A stretch of 64,000 bases of DNA from an uncultured Aquimarina sp. (lineage in GTDB: Bacteria; Bacteroidota; Bacteroidia; Flavobacteriales; Flavobacteriaceae), in the NCBI GenBank assembly GCA_947498815.1, contig CANMLU010000002.1, positions 124,001 through 188,000 on the forward strand, written 5' to 3'. This document shows positions 15,935 through 25,569 of this stretch, piece after piece. Under the pieces are notes generated by a model, which worked only from the letters and a program-made list of their open reading frames with translations, made no database searches and was not told where the DNA came from. Made by a program: the position numbers and the translations under genes. Numbering within the stretch: the first letter of the stretch is position 1; each line of letters begins with the position of its first letter.

Positions 15935-18319
15935 TTATTGAATTGTATACCTAAGTTTTACGTTGAAATTGGTTCCTGGACGTTGTACTCTATAATTGTC
16001 ATACACATCGTCGTTAAAAATATTATTGACCCTTCCAGAAATGCTCCATTTTTTGTTAGAAGTTGTATATATCGCTTCTATAGAATTGATATGTTGCGTT
16101 GGAACCAAGTTTGCTATGTTTTCATTAGTATTTGCCTCTCTTATTGAAGAAAATTCTTCAATAAAATCATAGAAATAAGAGACACTTAACTTGTCTTTTT
16201 TTGCAAACAAACTATGTACATTATAAGTCGCATCAAAATTGGCAAATAAATATGGAATGTTTGGCTGTCTGGTGCCAATAAGATCACGGTCTGCTTCACC
16301 CAGCGCACTACGGATTCTGATATCCTGAAATGTTGCGGCAAGGTTAATATTAAAGTTGGAAAATGGTTTTAAGGCGATATAACCATCGACTCCCGTTATT
16401 TCAACCTCTTCTTCATTAAAGAATTGAGCAAGATCAAAACCTGAAGCTAATAGAATAATTCGATCTCGCTGATATCGATAAAACCCATTGAGTTCGATAG
16501 CAAAAGGTATATTGGAAAATAGATTCGTTTTATAGGATACTCCTAGATTGTAATTGTCACTTTGTTCTGGCCTTAAATTGATGTTGGATCTTATTGTTGT
16601 TTGATTTCCGAAAATCTCAACTTCTTCAGGTAATCTATATGCGTACTCGTAAGAAGATCGTATAAAAAAATTGTCGTTAAAGGAAAATTTTAATGCAATG
16701 TTTCCTCCATTATAATTGTTTGATATGTTTCGAGTTTCAAAACCACTATCATTGTCATTGGTAACTACTCTTTCTAAGCTTGTGGCGTTGGCTTTGTTAT
16801 TATAGTTTTTATAGGTAGCAATAGATTCAAGTTTGTTTTCGAACCATTTGGCACTCCAGGCTACTCCGGCATAATTTTGTTGTAAAAGAGCAGGAAATTC
16901 AAAGGGATCGATTTCTTCTGCTAATTCATTTTTCCCTTCCCTATTTTGATCTATAAAAAGATTACTCAATGTTATCTTCTGTGATGCATTGAAATTATAA
17001 GAAACAGTTGTTCTTTGTAAAAATATTTCTCGATCAATTGTAATATCCGAGGGTTCATTCAATAGATCTGTTCCACGACTGTTAAAGACAGGTGTGCCGT
17101 TTCCATCTACCACAATTCCACCATTCCAATTATAAAAAACATCAGTCGAATCGTTAATTTTTTCCTGGTATACTCCAAAATTTGTTTTGGTATCTATTTT
17201 TAGTTTCCCTTGTATAGCATCTACGCTATACTCAAGAGTACCCGTAAATCCTTCTTCCGAATTAAAAATTTCTCCCGCGGCTCTGGTAGGGCTAAATGAA
17301 ATTCCGGTTTGGACTTCGTCATAAATAGTATTGTAGATAATCGTTGCCTTTAATTCTTTGGTCCATGATTGGTCGCGTATTCCCACTGAAAAATCTGCAT
17401 AATACGATCTATATAGATCGTGAAAACGCTTTACCTCTATTATATTTTGAGCAGTACTAGATTCGAAATCAAAATCTTGAGCATCAATTTCATAATCGTT
17501 ATCAGCATAGTTTATAAAAAAATTGCTCCCAATAAAGACATCATTATCCGCTAGATAAAATAGATTTATCGATGGGCGATGCGTATTAAAAGATCCGAAT
17601 TGATAATTAACATCGACATAGGTATTCGTGAATTTCTTTGGTACGATATTGATTCCTCCTCCCAGAGCGTCTGTGCCAACTTCTAGTGGAGTAACACCTC
17701 TATACACATCTATTCGTTCTATTTGATTTACCGGTAAATTATTAATATCCAACCCTGCAGCCAAAAATTTGACTGGAAGACCATCATAATAGCGCCTTAT
17801 AGCATTACCTTGAGCACCTTGAATTGAAATATTAACATCACTCCCTAATCCGCCAGATTGCCTCACCCGAACACCATTGGTCCTGTCTAATAAACTTGCA
17901 GCATCGATATTTAGATTTTGAAATAATTGAGCATTAATTGATGATATTGCCAATGGCTGTTCACTAATAATCCTAATTTGAGACTTAGCTTGTAAAACTA
18001 CTTCGCCTAGATTTTCTGTACTTTGGTGTAGTGTTATTTCTACTTTAACCTCAGATTTATTTGAAAGATCAATAGTCTGTCTATACGATTTAAATCCTAC
18101 AGAACTCAATGTGAGTATATATGATTGGTTTTGTAATCCATTTATAACAAAAGCTCCCTCTTGACTAGACACAGCATATTTATTTGTGCCTTCGATTATA
18201 ATATTTACAAAAGGGATGGGTGATTTGTTTATATCCATCACAGTTCCAATAATACTAGATTGGGATACTATAAATTGACTGCATACAATCATAAAGATGA
18301 TTGTTAAGTATTTCTTCAA
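15935..18319 (-). CDS. TonB-dependent siderophore receptor, module 2
   Basis: 794 residues from a TTG start that gives a normal signal peptide (MKKYLTIIFMIVCSQFIVSQ). Then a carboxypeptidase-like beta domain (about 22-100, IIGTVMDINKSPIPFVNIII), a plug (about 115-230, LDRTNGVRVRQSGGLGSDV, GTDALGGGINIVP) and a long barrel ending VKLRYTIQ. It shares landmarks with receptor 1 (GSFNTHRPSIN versus GSFNTHRATIN, VKRFHDLYRSY versus VERFHDAYNSQ, and the C-terminal YDNYRVQRPGTNFNVKLRY), so the two are paralogues of one subfamily. It heads the operon 18319-10464. The upstream region carries site B. Confidence 0.92.
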   Translation of the reverse strand: MKKYLTIIFMIVCSQFIVSQSSIIGTVMDINKSPIPFVNIIIEGTNKYAVSSQEGAFVINGLQNQSYILTLSSVGFKSYRQTIDLSNKSEVKVEITLHQSTENLGEVVLQAKSQIRIISEQPLAISSINAQLFQNLNIDAASLLDRTNGVRVRQSGGLGSDVNISIQGAQGNAIRRYYDGLPVKFLAAGLDINNLPVNQIERIDVYRGVTPLEVGTDALGGGINIVPKKFTNTYVDVNYQFGSFNTHRPSINLFYLADNDVFIGSNFFINYADNDYEIDAQDFDFESSTAQNIIEVKRFHDLYRSYYADFSVGIRDQSWTKELKATIIYNTIYDEVQTGISFSPTRAAGEIFNSEEGFTGTLEYSVDAIQGKLKIDTKTNFGVYQEKINDSTDVFYNWNGGIVVDGNGTPVFNSRGTDLLNEPSDITIDREIFLQRTTVSYNFNASQKITLSNLFIDQNREGKNELAEEIDPFEFPALLQQNYAGVAWSAKWFENKLESIATYKNYNNKANATSLERVVTNDNDSGFETRNISNNYNGGNIALKFSFNDNFFIRSSYEYAYRLPEEVEIFGNQTTIRSNINLRPEQSDNYNLGVSYKTNLFSNIPFAIELNGFYRYQRDRIILLASGFDLAQFFNEEEVEITGVDGYIALKPFSNFNINLAATFQDIRIRSALGEADRDLIGTRQPNIPYLFANFDATYNVHSLFAKKDKLSVSYFYDFIEEFSSIREANTNENIANLVPTQHINSIEAIYTTSNKKWSISGRVNNIFNDDVYDNYRVQRPGTNFNVKLRYTIQ

Positions 18320-18366
18320 TTGACTGATATTTTAATTTAGACTTGTTATAAATAATAACTAAATTG

Positions 18367-18415
18367 CGAATGTATATCACATCATGTCTAGCTGAGTCCC
18401 AAAAATGGCATTATA
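18367..18415 (-). promoter_or_regulatory. Promoter and putative AraC operator (site B) upstream of receptor 2
   Basis: On the minus strand TACATTCG (18367-18374) matches TAnnTTTG with one mismatch. Beyond it lie ATGTCTAG (18384-18391), AAAAATG (18401-18407) and CATTAT (18409-18414), the same three blocks in the same order as at site A, with nine instead of eight bases between the first two. The blocks are about one helical turn further from the -7 box than at site A. Confidence 0.5.
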
Positions 18416-18506
18416 CCATTTTTAATACTCATAAAAATCATTTAAGGTGATATTTACATACGTGTTTTAATAACCTGAATTACATTATATCGTCACATTG
18501 CAAGAA

Positions 18507-20000
18507 ATGAAGGTATTGAGTTTAATTATATTTGCAGCTGGGTTTCAATCGTTACTTTTTGGACTATATCTGCTTTTCTTTCGATCCAAAAAAAAGAAAG
18601 CCAACATATTTCTTGGCATCTTCATGATTCAAATTGGATTAGATCTGATCTTTAGTTTTTTTCAATTAGAAAAAATATTGTATGAATACAGAATACTATT
18701 TTACCTTCCGTTTTATTTAGTAACCTTACCTACGGTAGCTATTGGATTTTATTTTGTTGAAATAATAAATCCAAAAGCAATAACTTTAAAAGTTAGATAT
18801 TTTTTTTGGTCTATTCCACTATTAGAGTTGACACTTATGTTATATATTTTGTTTCAATTCATTATTTATGAAGATGACTTGTGGCTTAACACACATTTTT
18901 ATTGGACCAAATATATATACATTATCATTGTCCAAGGAATAAATATTATTTTAGGTTTTTTAGTTGCATTTACTGCCTATAAATTTTTAAAAAGAAAGTC
19001 GCAGTATTTAAAAAACAATAACAAATGGTCTGGAGATGTAATTAAAAGTATACATTGGTTACATCTATTTTGGATTGGATATTTTATATTTCATTTATTG
19101 TGGTCTGTTCTTATATTTTTTGACGTAATCAAAATTGCCGGAATCGACTTCTATGATAATACATTACCCTATGTATATACTTTTGCTGCTTTGCTTACAT
19201 ATTGGATAAGTTTTAAAAGTATAGAGTTGCCAAAAATTGTACTCTCCCCGTGGAACCCCTTCGACGCTACATTACAAAATAAAACTATTTCTGATGCAAT
19301 CCTGGAAAAAGATCATGCGGTTTTAATTACAAACCCTAATAACATTATATTATATGCAAGCCGAAAACTTCTTGATATTCTTCAGTATAATTACAAGGAA
19401 TTAGAAAATAATTTGGTTTCTAGCATCTTGCATGATGATGATCAAAATAATATTACTAATCTTAATCTTTTGAAGCACCAAGATAAACCACAAAAAAGTG
19501 AATTTATCATAATAGGAAAATATGAATTACAATACTGGTGTGAAGTTAATGCCTTTATAAGCAGTGATAGTCAAGGTACACCAACATCCTTTATATTTTA
19601 TTTCAATAATTTTCGGCAACTTAAAAGTGCCAAAAAAGAGTTCTCCAAATATCAAGAAACCTTAAAATCAAAAATAGAACGATTACTAAAAGAAGAAAAA
19701 ATACACAAAGATCCTAATCTAACATTAGAATTATTCGCTTCGCTATTAAACATTTCTACACGATATACTTCATCAATAATAAAAGAACTTTTTGATAAAA
19801 ATTTTAGGGACCTTATAAATGAATCAAGAGTAAATGAAGTAAAGGAAATGATGGCAAATTTGGATTATAAAAACTACAGTCTACTATCTATTGGCCTGGA
19901 AGCAGGTTTTAATTCAAAATCTACGTTCCATGCTGCTTTCAAAAAGTATACGGGAGTAACACCAATGAAATATCAATTAAACACCAAAGCTATGAATTAA
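18507..20000 (+). CDS. Membrane-bound AraC-family regulator with PAS-like domain
   Basis: About 497 residues from ATG 18507; a TTG nine bases upstream is the alternative. Residues about 1-240 hold seven hydrophobic segments (the 7TM layout common in Bacteroidota AraC sensors). About 265-370 is a PAS-like region (ILEKDHAVLITNPNNIILYA, LLDILQYNYKELE). The last 110 residues are an AraC DNA-binding domain (LTLELFASLLNISTRYTSS; SLLSIGLEAGFNSKSTFHAAFKK; GVTPMKYQ). It is divergent from receptor 2 and convergent with the RpfF-like gene. A membrane AraC sensor probably detects a signal at the inner membrane; whether it or the soluble AraC protein at 9432 recognises site B is open. Confidence 0.85.
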   Translation: MKVLSLIIFAAGFQSLLFGLYLLFFRSKKKKANIFLGIFMIQIGLDLIFSFFQLEKILYEYRILFYLPFYLVTLPTVAIGFYFVEIINPKAITLKVRYFFWSIPLLELTLMLYILFQFIIYEDDLWLNTHFYWTKYIYIIIVQGINIILGFLVAFTAYKFLKRKSQYLKNNNKWSGDVIKSIHWLHLFWIGYFIFHLLWSVLIFFDVIKIAGIDFYDNTLPYVYTFAALLTYWISFKSIELPKIVLSPWNPFDATLQNKTISDAILEKDHAVLITNPNNIILYASRKLLDILQYNYKELENNLVSSILHDDDQNNITNLNLLKHQDKPQKSEFIIIGKYELQYWCEVNAFISSDSQGTPTSFIFYFNNFRQLKSAKKEFSKYQETLKSKIERLLKEEKIHKDPNLTLELFASLLNISTRYTSSIIKELFDKNFRDLINESRVNEVKEMMANLDYKNYSLLSIGLEAGFNSKSTFHAAFKKYTGVTPMKYQLNTKAMN

Positions 20001-20017
20001 ATCATAGTTAAGGAATA

Positions 20018-20845
20018 CTAAATCGATGCTTTCATTTTTCTTGCTTGCGCTTTTGCCAAAATTTCCATTTTTCGCACATCAAATGATTCTATTTTCATGC
20101 AAGCTTTTACCCAAAGATTTGTAATCGATAATAGTTCCTTTTTTGACAAAGGGTTTACCATTTTTTTGCATTGAATATGATGATATTCAAAATTAAATTG
20201 CTCTGTAATCTTGGCTATAAATTGATGTAATATCGCCGTTGATGTTTCTTTTTCAACTACTTTTTCAATTAATCCTAATGATTGCAAATGCCTTGCTTTA
20301 TAGATGCTACCACTTCTTATTAATCTGTCGGCCTCTACCCGATCGATCTTCCTTGCTAATAGACTATGAGCTCCCATGCCTGGAAACAAGTTGAATTTAT
20401 TCTCTGGTAAGCAAAATTGTGCTTGATCTCGAGCAATAATAAAATCATGAGCCAAGGCACATTCAAATCCACCTCCATAGGCATTTCCTTCTACAAATGC
20501 AATCGTAATCGCAGGCAAACCAAAAGAGCTATAGATATTATAAATAGCATCAATACAAAGATGAGCATATGTAATTAGTTTCTCGGTATTCTTGGTTCTA
20601 ATACAATCCAGAAAAAAAGCCAGGTCTCCGCCCATATTATAAATCCCATGATGTTCTGATCCAGAAACAATAAACTTTAAAGGCCTGTCGGGGTGAGAAA
20701 AATAGGTATTCACCCAGTTACAAAATTCTTGAAACTCTTTAAGGCCCTGTAAACAAAAGTTGGGCATTCCGGTATCTTTTATTTTCCAAAGTAAGAGTTC
20801 TTCTTCTCTTACATATTTTATAGAAACGCAATCAAACTGTCTCAT
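20018..20845 (-). CDS. RpfF-like crotonase (cis-2-unsaturated fatty acid / DSF signal synthase homologue)
   Basis: 275 residues; RpfF of Xanthomonas has 289. Sequence landmarks match RpfF rather than general enoyl-CoA hydratases: YNMGGDLAFFLDCIR (about 69-83), FVEGNAYGGGFECAL (117-131) and LPENKFNLFPGMGAHSLL (146-163). The two glutamates expected for DSF synthases are present at 128 (GGGFE) and 148 (LPE), 20 residues apart, the same spacing as Glu141/Glu161 of RpfF. RpfF acts on acyl-ACP as a dehydratase and thioesterase. It is the last gene of the siderophore operon, four bases after the acyltransferase-like gene. It could make a diffusible fatty-acid signal or supply an acyl group to a siderophore; which is unknown. 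Confidence 0.78.
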   Translation of the reverse strand: MRQFDCVSIKYVREEELLLWKIKDTGMPNFCLQGLKEFQEFCNWVNTYFSHPDRPLKFIVSGSEHHGIYNMGGDLAFFLDCIRTKNTEKLITYAHLCIDAIYNIYSSFGLPAITIAFVEGNAYGGGFECALAHDFIIARDQAQFCLPENKFNLFPGMGAHSLLARKIDRVEADRLIRSGSIYKARHLQSLGLIEKVVEKETSTAILHQFIAKITEQFNFEYHHIQCKKMVNPLSKKELLSITNLWVKACMKIESFDVRKMEILAKAQARKMKASI

Positions 20846-20849
20846 AACA

Positions 20850-21962
20850 TCATGTTTTTCGTATCACTATCTGTTTTCTCGCGATATGAGTTTGTTTTTT
20901 AGATTTTTTTGTAGTCGATACTTTATCCAATACAAACTTTTGAACACCAAGTGTCAATAGCATATAAAAAGGAATTAACAAGAGTACGCCGGTTACTCCA
21001 AATTGCTGATATCCCAAAGCTCCCATACCCCAACAAATAAGAACCCATTGGATTATATAGATTGTAGTTACACGTTTACTGCAATAGTAAAAGAAGGTAA
21101 AGACATTATTTTCTCTTATTCTGGTCACCAAAAGATTTGCCAACCACAGTAACACTAGGTTAAATCCTGCTAAATACAATGTTCCTCCTGGTCCCAAATG
21201 AAAGTAATCTCCAAAATGGTAATTAAAATTATAAAAACACAATCCTCCGCCAATCAGCATTAAAATGACTCCTGTAATACCCATTTTATTAAAAAGATAG
21301 TTGGTACTATTCTTTTTCTCTTTATACCACATACCAAAAAACATTCCGATAAGGATAAACGAGAACCAAGGAAATACGGCGAAATACACATTCCACTCGG
21401 CTCCCCACATCAGATCCAGGAGATAATCCACTCCTCCAATTCCTAATCGGAAACCGTGTATTTCCTTGGTTACTACAGCTATGAATAATGCAATTATTAG
21501 TGGTATATATTTGTTTTTCGAAAAATGATTGATAACTCCCATAATTAACAATGAAACACCCGCTAACTGTAAAATATCACCGGTCCCGAGCATATAGATC
21601 ATATTATTCAAAGTTGCTGGCGCGGTCCATCCGTAAGCTTCAATAAAATTATCGGGTACAGTACCCACTAGAACTGGGAGCACAAATTTTAGAAAGTTCA
21701 TCAAATATCCTACAGCCAAAATGTAAAGAGCCCTTTTGATAGAAAGTATAATACTTTGATTGCGGGATAATGTGAAAGATACTCCCATGGCTATTAAAAA
21801 CATCGGTGTTCCTTTTCCTATAAAATGAACAACGGATCCAAGCCAAGTTTCTGATTGTGTGGCAATATCACCATATATCCATAGTGTATGCACAATAATG
21901 ACCATTAGCACACTTATTCCTCGTGCCAGGTCTATGGCTAGTATTCTATTTTGTTGTTGCAT
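20850..21962 (-). CDS. Multi-pass membrane acyltransferase-like protein (DUF1624/HGSNAT type)
   Basis: About 370 residues from the ATG at 21962 (MQQQNRILAIDLARGISVLM), which overlaps the NIS synthetase gene by 17 bases; the longer frame from 22010 overlaps more. About ten membrane helices. The N-terminal pattern R-x-L-A-x-D-L-A-R-G with a following I-V-H-T matches membrane acyltransferases of the DUF1624 / heparan-glucosaminide N-acetyltransferase kind, where the histidine after the first helix is important. The C-terminus is basic (KKSKKQTHIARKQIVIRKT). Its place between the NIS synthetase and RpfF-like genes suggests acylation or export of the siderophore or a fatty-acyl product; this is inference. 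Confidence 0.72.
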   Translation of the reverse strand: MQQQNRILAIDLARGISVLMVIIVHTLWIYGDIATQSETWLGSVVHFIGKGTPMFLIAMGVSFTLSRNQSIILSIKRALYILAVGYLMNFLKFVLPVLVGTVPDNFIEAYGWTAPATLNNMIYMLGTGDILQLAGVSLLIMGVINHFSKNKYIPLIIALFIAVVTKEIHGFRLGIGGVDYLLDLMWGAEWNVYFAVFPWFSFILIGMFFGMWYKEKKNSTNYLFNKMGITGVILMLIGGGLCFYNFNYHFGDYFHLGPGGTLYLAGFNLVLLWLANLLVTRIRENNVFTFFYYCSKRVTTIYIIQWVLICWGMGALGYQQFGVTGVLLLIPFYMLLTLGVQKFVLDKVSTTKKSKKQTHIARKQIVIRKT

Positions 21963-23796
21963 AAGAAGTATTAGTTTTTGTGTTTTTTGTATCCATTTTA
22001 TACCTGGCAATAGGGTTTTTTAAAGTTCCTTTAAACTGTAAACTATCCACCGGGTCTGCCAGGTTGAGCATATGTTTTGTGTTCAATAACTGTAACCGAT
22101 TGAGGCAACATCTCTTAAACTCTGGAGCAAAAAGATCAATTCTTTGAAATTTATCTGAAAGTTCTGGGTGTGTTTTCTGATAACTTGTAACACATTGCGC
22201 CACTTGTTTCCAAAATATAGTTTCAGAATAACCACCTTGTGTTACCAAAATATCCGAAAGGAATCTAAAAAAGCAATCAAAGACATCTGTAAAAATGGCC
22301 AATGCTTTAATATCATCATCTGCCTTGACATATAATCGTTTTGCTTTTTCAGGTAATGCTATTGTTTCGTCAAAAACAGCAATCTCTTCGGTGATATCTT
22401 TCATGATTGCTTTTACCGGAATATTATTTTCAATAACCATAATCAAGTTTTCACCATGAGGCATAAACACCAATTCATACCGAAACAAACAATGTAAAAG
22501 AGGTGTCAGATATGCATGCAGATAGTTTTCTAACCAAACCTCAATAGATACCGAAGAAGCTTTTATTAATTCGACTACCATTGAATTTTCGTGATTATCC
22601 AAATGTAAAAACGCTGCCATTGTCATTAACTTTTGATCTTTTGTAATCATAGAAAATGGACTTTCTCTCCATAATGCAGATAGCATTTTGTTATGAGCTT
22701 TGGTTTTGCCTAAGGTCTCGTAATATCGATTTCTATACCCCACAGTAGCAATTTCTCCCAACATGGTAAATCCTGTTTGTTGTATTAAGGTATCTTGCTC
22801 CAATACTCCAGATATCCAGTCCGTAATTACAGGTGTACTTCCCATATAATACGGAGATAATCCTCTCATAAAACCCATATTAAGTATTGAGAGTGCAGTT
22901 TTGGTATATAGTTTCTCTGGGTGAGTTGTATTAAAAAGTGTACGAATAGATTGTTGTGCAGCATATTGATCATTTCCTTTTCCTAATAAAACGATGTATC
23001 GCTGCGCGATGTCTTGAGCAAAAATAGTACTGATTTTAGTATCCCATTGCCAAGGATGAACAGGCATAAAAATATAATCTTCTGGATCAAGGTTAAGAGT
23101 TATCAACTTTTGGTTAAAAAGTTGAACCATTTCTTTTCCTAGTTCGTTTTCTATCAAAATATCATAAGTATGTACCGATGTACTATGATAATCTGCTTTT
23201 GTTTTGTGTCCTGCTATCCAAATCAAAGAAAAAGAAGTTTGTGTTTCTGGGGCGAAATGATGGTACTGCGGCATATTAAAGCCAATCCTGCCATTATTGG
23301 CTACAAAGCAAGGATGCCCTTCGGTCATTGCTTTTTCAATATCTTGGAAATTGGCGTTTACTAGTTCATTAGCACAAAATTTTTGGTGCTTATATTTATA
23401 GGCTGCTCCATGCAAGGTGCTGGTAATTTCTTCCATGTAGGTTGGTAACATATCATCCGGAATCCCAAGTGTATTTTTTAATTCTAAAATAAAATCAAGA
23501 GCATCTAGTTGGGTCTCTTGATCATTTTTCATTTTTATAATAGAAGAATGGTCAACATGCAAATGATCCAATGCCCGTTTTTTTACATTAAAATAATAGA
23601 CAACCTCAGGAATATCTGTATACAACTTATAGATCTCCCAGCCCTCTTTTTGTCCTATAAGTTCGAGTTCTAAAAGTAGTTCATGTGTAAACTCGCTAAT
23701 TGCTTTTCTAATTAAGTTTCTATTCACTATCGACCAAATCTCTGGAGTTAAGTGTGAGATTTGATTTGATACTATTAAAGTGTTTGAGGTACTCAT
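21946..23796 (-). CDS. NRPS-independent siderophore synthetase (IucA/IucC family, DesD-like)
   Basis: 616 residues, the usual length. It carries family landmarks: GHPCFVANNGRIGFN (about 137-151), the HPWQW motif (about 243) in the adenylation core, and a C-terminal region related to ferric reductase FhuF (NRLQLLNTKHMLNLADPVDS). These enzymes use ATP to join carboxylic acids to amines or hydroxylamines. With one NIS synthetase beside a decarboxylase, an N-hydroxylase and a small acyltransferase, the set matches desferrioxamine or bisucaberin clusters, where one DesD-type enzyme oligomerises and cyclises N-hydroxy-N-succinylcadaverine. An aerobactin-type pathway would need two synthetases. The product is therefore probably a (macro)cyclic hydroxamate. 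Confidence 0.93.
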   Translation of the reverse strand: MSTSNTLIVSNQISHLTPEIWSIVNRNLIRKAISEFTHELLLELELIGQKEGWEIYKLYTDIPEVVYYFNVKKRALDHLHVDHSSIIKMKNDQETQLDALDFILELKNTLGIPDDMLPTYMEEITSTLHGAAYKYKHQKFCANELVNANFQDIEKAMTEGHPCFVANNGRIGFNMPQYHHFAPETQTSFSLIWIAGHKTKADYHSTSVHTYDILIENELGKEMVQLFNQKLITLNLDPEDYIFMPVHPWQWDTKISTIFAQDIAQRYIVLLGKGNDQYAAQQSIRTLFNTTHPEKLYTKTALSILNMGFMRGLSPYYMGSTPVITDWISGVLEQDTLIQQTGFTMLGEIATVGYRNRYYETLGKTKAHNKMLSALWRESPFSMITKDQKLMTMAAFLHLDNHENSMVVELIKASSVSIEVWLENYLHAYLTPLLHCLFRYELVFMPHGENLIMVIENNIPVKAIMKDITEEIAVFDETIALPEKAKRLYVKADDDIKALAIFTDVFDCFFRFLSDILVTQGGYSETIFWKQVAQCVTSYQKTHPELSDKFQRIDLFAPEFKRCCLNRLQLLNTKHMLNLADPVDSLQFKGTLKNPIARYKMDTKNTKTNTSYATTK

Positions 23797-23807
23797 TGGT
23801 ATATTAT

Positions 23808-24395
23808 TTAAATGTGTGTGTTTTGAATTGCGCTTTTATAATCTTTATATGTGCATATCGCTAAATGCGCCTTTTTATGAGGTAATTGAATTTCTTTGAT
23901 ATACCGAAAACCGGCTTTGGTGTTGAGCACATGAATCTTTTGATTCGCAACATCGGGTTCTACCACAATTCTTTTTGTTTCCGGATCGGCAAACAAAAAA
24001 TCCATAACGGTTGAAAATACATTCCATGTGAATTTTGGAATCTTTTTCTCTAGAGGAGCCACCAAAATATGCATCCCTATATCTCCTGGAAGAACATCAT
24101 AATGATCAGCAATGCTATCTTTATTTGGATCATAATACTCCATTAAAAAAATTGGTTTACCATGTAATACGCCAATGCATACATGTTGATGTTTACTATC
24201 TTCAATTTTTTGATACTCCTCTTCGACCTGTGTAATGGTAAATTCTTGCATCTGCCAATATTGTGCATAAGGTTTGGTAACCCATTGATGTATTTTTTCA
24301 GCATCTTTCTTACCATTGAAACTTCGTATTTGTATTTCTCCAAAGCCATCACAATACTTAGAAAATAATATGTCGATTTTGGTTATTGTATCCAT
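23808..24395 (-). CDS. GNAT acyltransferase of siderophore biosynthesis (DesC/IucB-like)
   Basis: 195 residues, a single GNAT domain of the siderophore subfamily: KIHQWVTKPYAQYWQM (about 35-50), the WQM motif, GDIGMHILVAP (about 103-113) and VVEPDVANQKIHVLNTKAGF (about 140-159), followed by the final strand KKAHLAICTY. Members transfer acetyl or succinyl from CoA to the hydroxylamine of N-hydroxylated lysine or cadaverine. It lies between the exporter and NIS synthetase genes (gaps 4 and 11 bases). Acyl donor choice cannot be read from sequence; succinyl-CoA is expected if the product is bisucaberin-like. Confidence 0.88.
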   Translation of the reverse strand: MDTITKIDILFSKYCDGFGEIQIRSFNGKKDAEKIHQWVTKPYAQYWQMQEFTITQVEEEYQKIEDSKHQHVCIGVLHGKPIFLMEYYDPNKDSIADHYDVLPGDIGMHILVAPLEKKIPKFTWNVFSTVMDFLFADPETKRIVVEPDVANQKIHVLNTKAGFRYIKEIQLPHKKAHLAICTYKDYKSAIQNTHI

Positions 24396-24399
24396 AACT

Positions 24400-25569
24400 T
24401 TAGGTTGTTTTTACGATGGTTTTTTTGAATTTTATTTTGAAGAGCAAAACATATAAGCCCAAAGTTGTAACAAAGCCTATACATGCTATTTTAAAAGGAA
24501 TTACTAATCCATACAGGTCCACAAGAATTCCTACCAAAAAGGATGATATCAATACCCCTAAATTTTGAAAAAAATGTACTTTACTATAGTCCATTGCATA
24601 CGTCTCCGGAGTACTGGATTCAAACAACAACACATCGAAACGAACAATAGCTCTAAAAACTGCCCATCCATATAGAATTCTACCGAGAATAACTAAAAAA
24701 GGAATTGGAATACCCTGCACTAATAAACCAATTATACCCATACATAAAGGAATTGCGATGCCACTGGATTTTGTACCCTTCCTTTTTATATCCCACCAAA
24801 GCACAAGTAATGCTACAAAGCCGGGTAGTGCATATACTGCACCAGAAAATAGTGTACTAGAATTGGCCGTTATATATTCCCAATAGGTTGAAAAAAAAGG
24901 TCGGGTAATAAATCCGCTAGCATATAATAGCAGCGTTGTAATTCCTATTTTTAAGATGAATCCTTTCTGAATCATTTTTTTATTAGCGGTTATTTCCTCT
25001 ACGGTTTCTTTAGTTCTTGCAGTATTATATCTCTTGCTTCTCAATACATATGCACTCATCCCCATTTGTATAAAATCACCTGCTGCCATAATCAAAAAAA
25101 TATAACTTGCATCAATTAAATCGACCGTAAATCCACCAATGACTGCTCCCAAAATTCCTCCTAAATGGACAACCACAGATAATAATCCTATAGTACCAGA
25201 ATGTTCCTTTTTGGTAATGATTCGCAGAATGTATGGATAGACTAACAAGTAACTTCCTTTAAACAAAATCATGATTAGCGATACTACCCAAAAGTTGATA
25301 TATGATGTCGTCCAATAACAGTATAGTGCCAATAACCCAGCAATGAATTGGGTGTACACCAAAATATTAAGTTCTGCCACTTTTTTAGAAACATATGCCC
25401 AAAACGGAAAAGCAATCATTACCATAAAACAAATGGCGGCAAAATAATACCCTACCCATTCCGGGTCGGTAACTCCAAATCGAGCTTCGAAAAACTGTGG
25501 ATAAAATGGATGTAGTAAATAATCACTTACTACAGCGACCAAGGTCATTATGATCAAAAGTTTCTTCAT
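24400..25569 (-). CDS. MFS transporter, probable siderophore exporter
   Basis: 389 residues, about 11-12 membrane helices. The loop between TM2 and TM3 has FWAYVSKKVAELN, a degenerate MFS motif A, and a central cytoplasmic loop lies near 185-205 (RSKRYNTARTKETVEE). The start ATG overlaps the stop of the hydroxylase gene by four bases (ATGA). Position inside the biosynthetic operon indicates release of the finished siderophore across the inner membrane. Uptake of a ferric siderophore is an alternative, but PepSY proteins and TonB receptors already serve import. Confidence 0.87.
   Translation of the reverse strand: MKKLLIIMTLVAVVSDYLLHPFYPQFFEARFGVTDPEWVGYYFAAICFMVMIAFPFWAYVSKKVAELNILVYTQFIAGLLALYCYWTTSYINFWVVSLIMILFKGSYLLVYPYILRIITKKEHSGTIGLLSVVVHLGGILGAVIGGFTVDLIDASYIFLIMAAGDFIQMGMSAYVLRSKRYNTARTKETVEEITANKKMIQKGFILKIGITTLLLYASGFITRPFFSTYWEYITANSSTLFSGAVYALPGFVALLVLWWDIKRKGTKSSGIAIPLCMGIIGLLVQGIPIPFLVILGRILYGWAVFRAIVRFDVLLFESSTPETYAMDYSKVHFFQNLGVLISSFLVGILVDLYGLVIPFKIACIGFVTTLGLYVLLFKIKFKKTIVKTT

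Noticed and set aside
19990-20007. Small hairpin CTATGA / TCATAG between the convergent AraC and RpfF-like genes
   Set aside because: Six-base AT-rich stem without a T tract on either strand.
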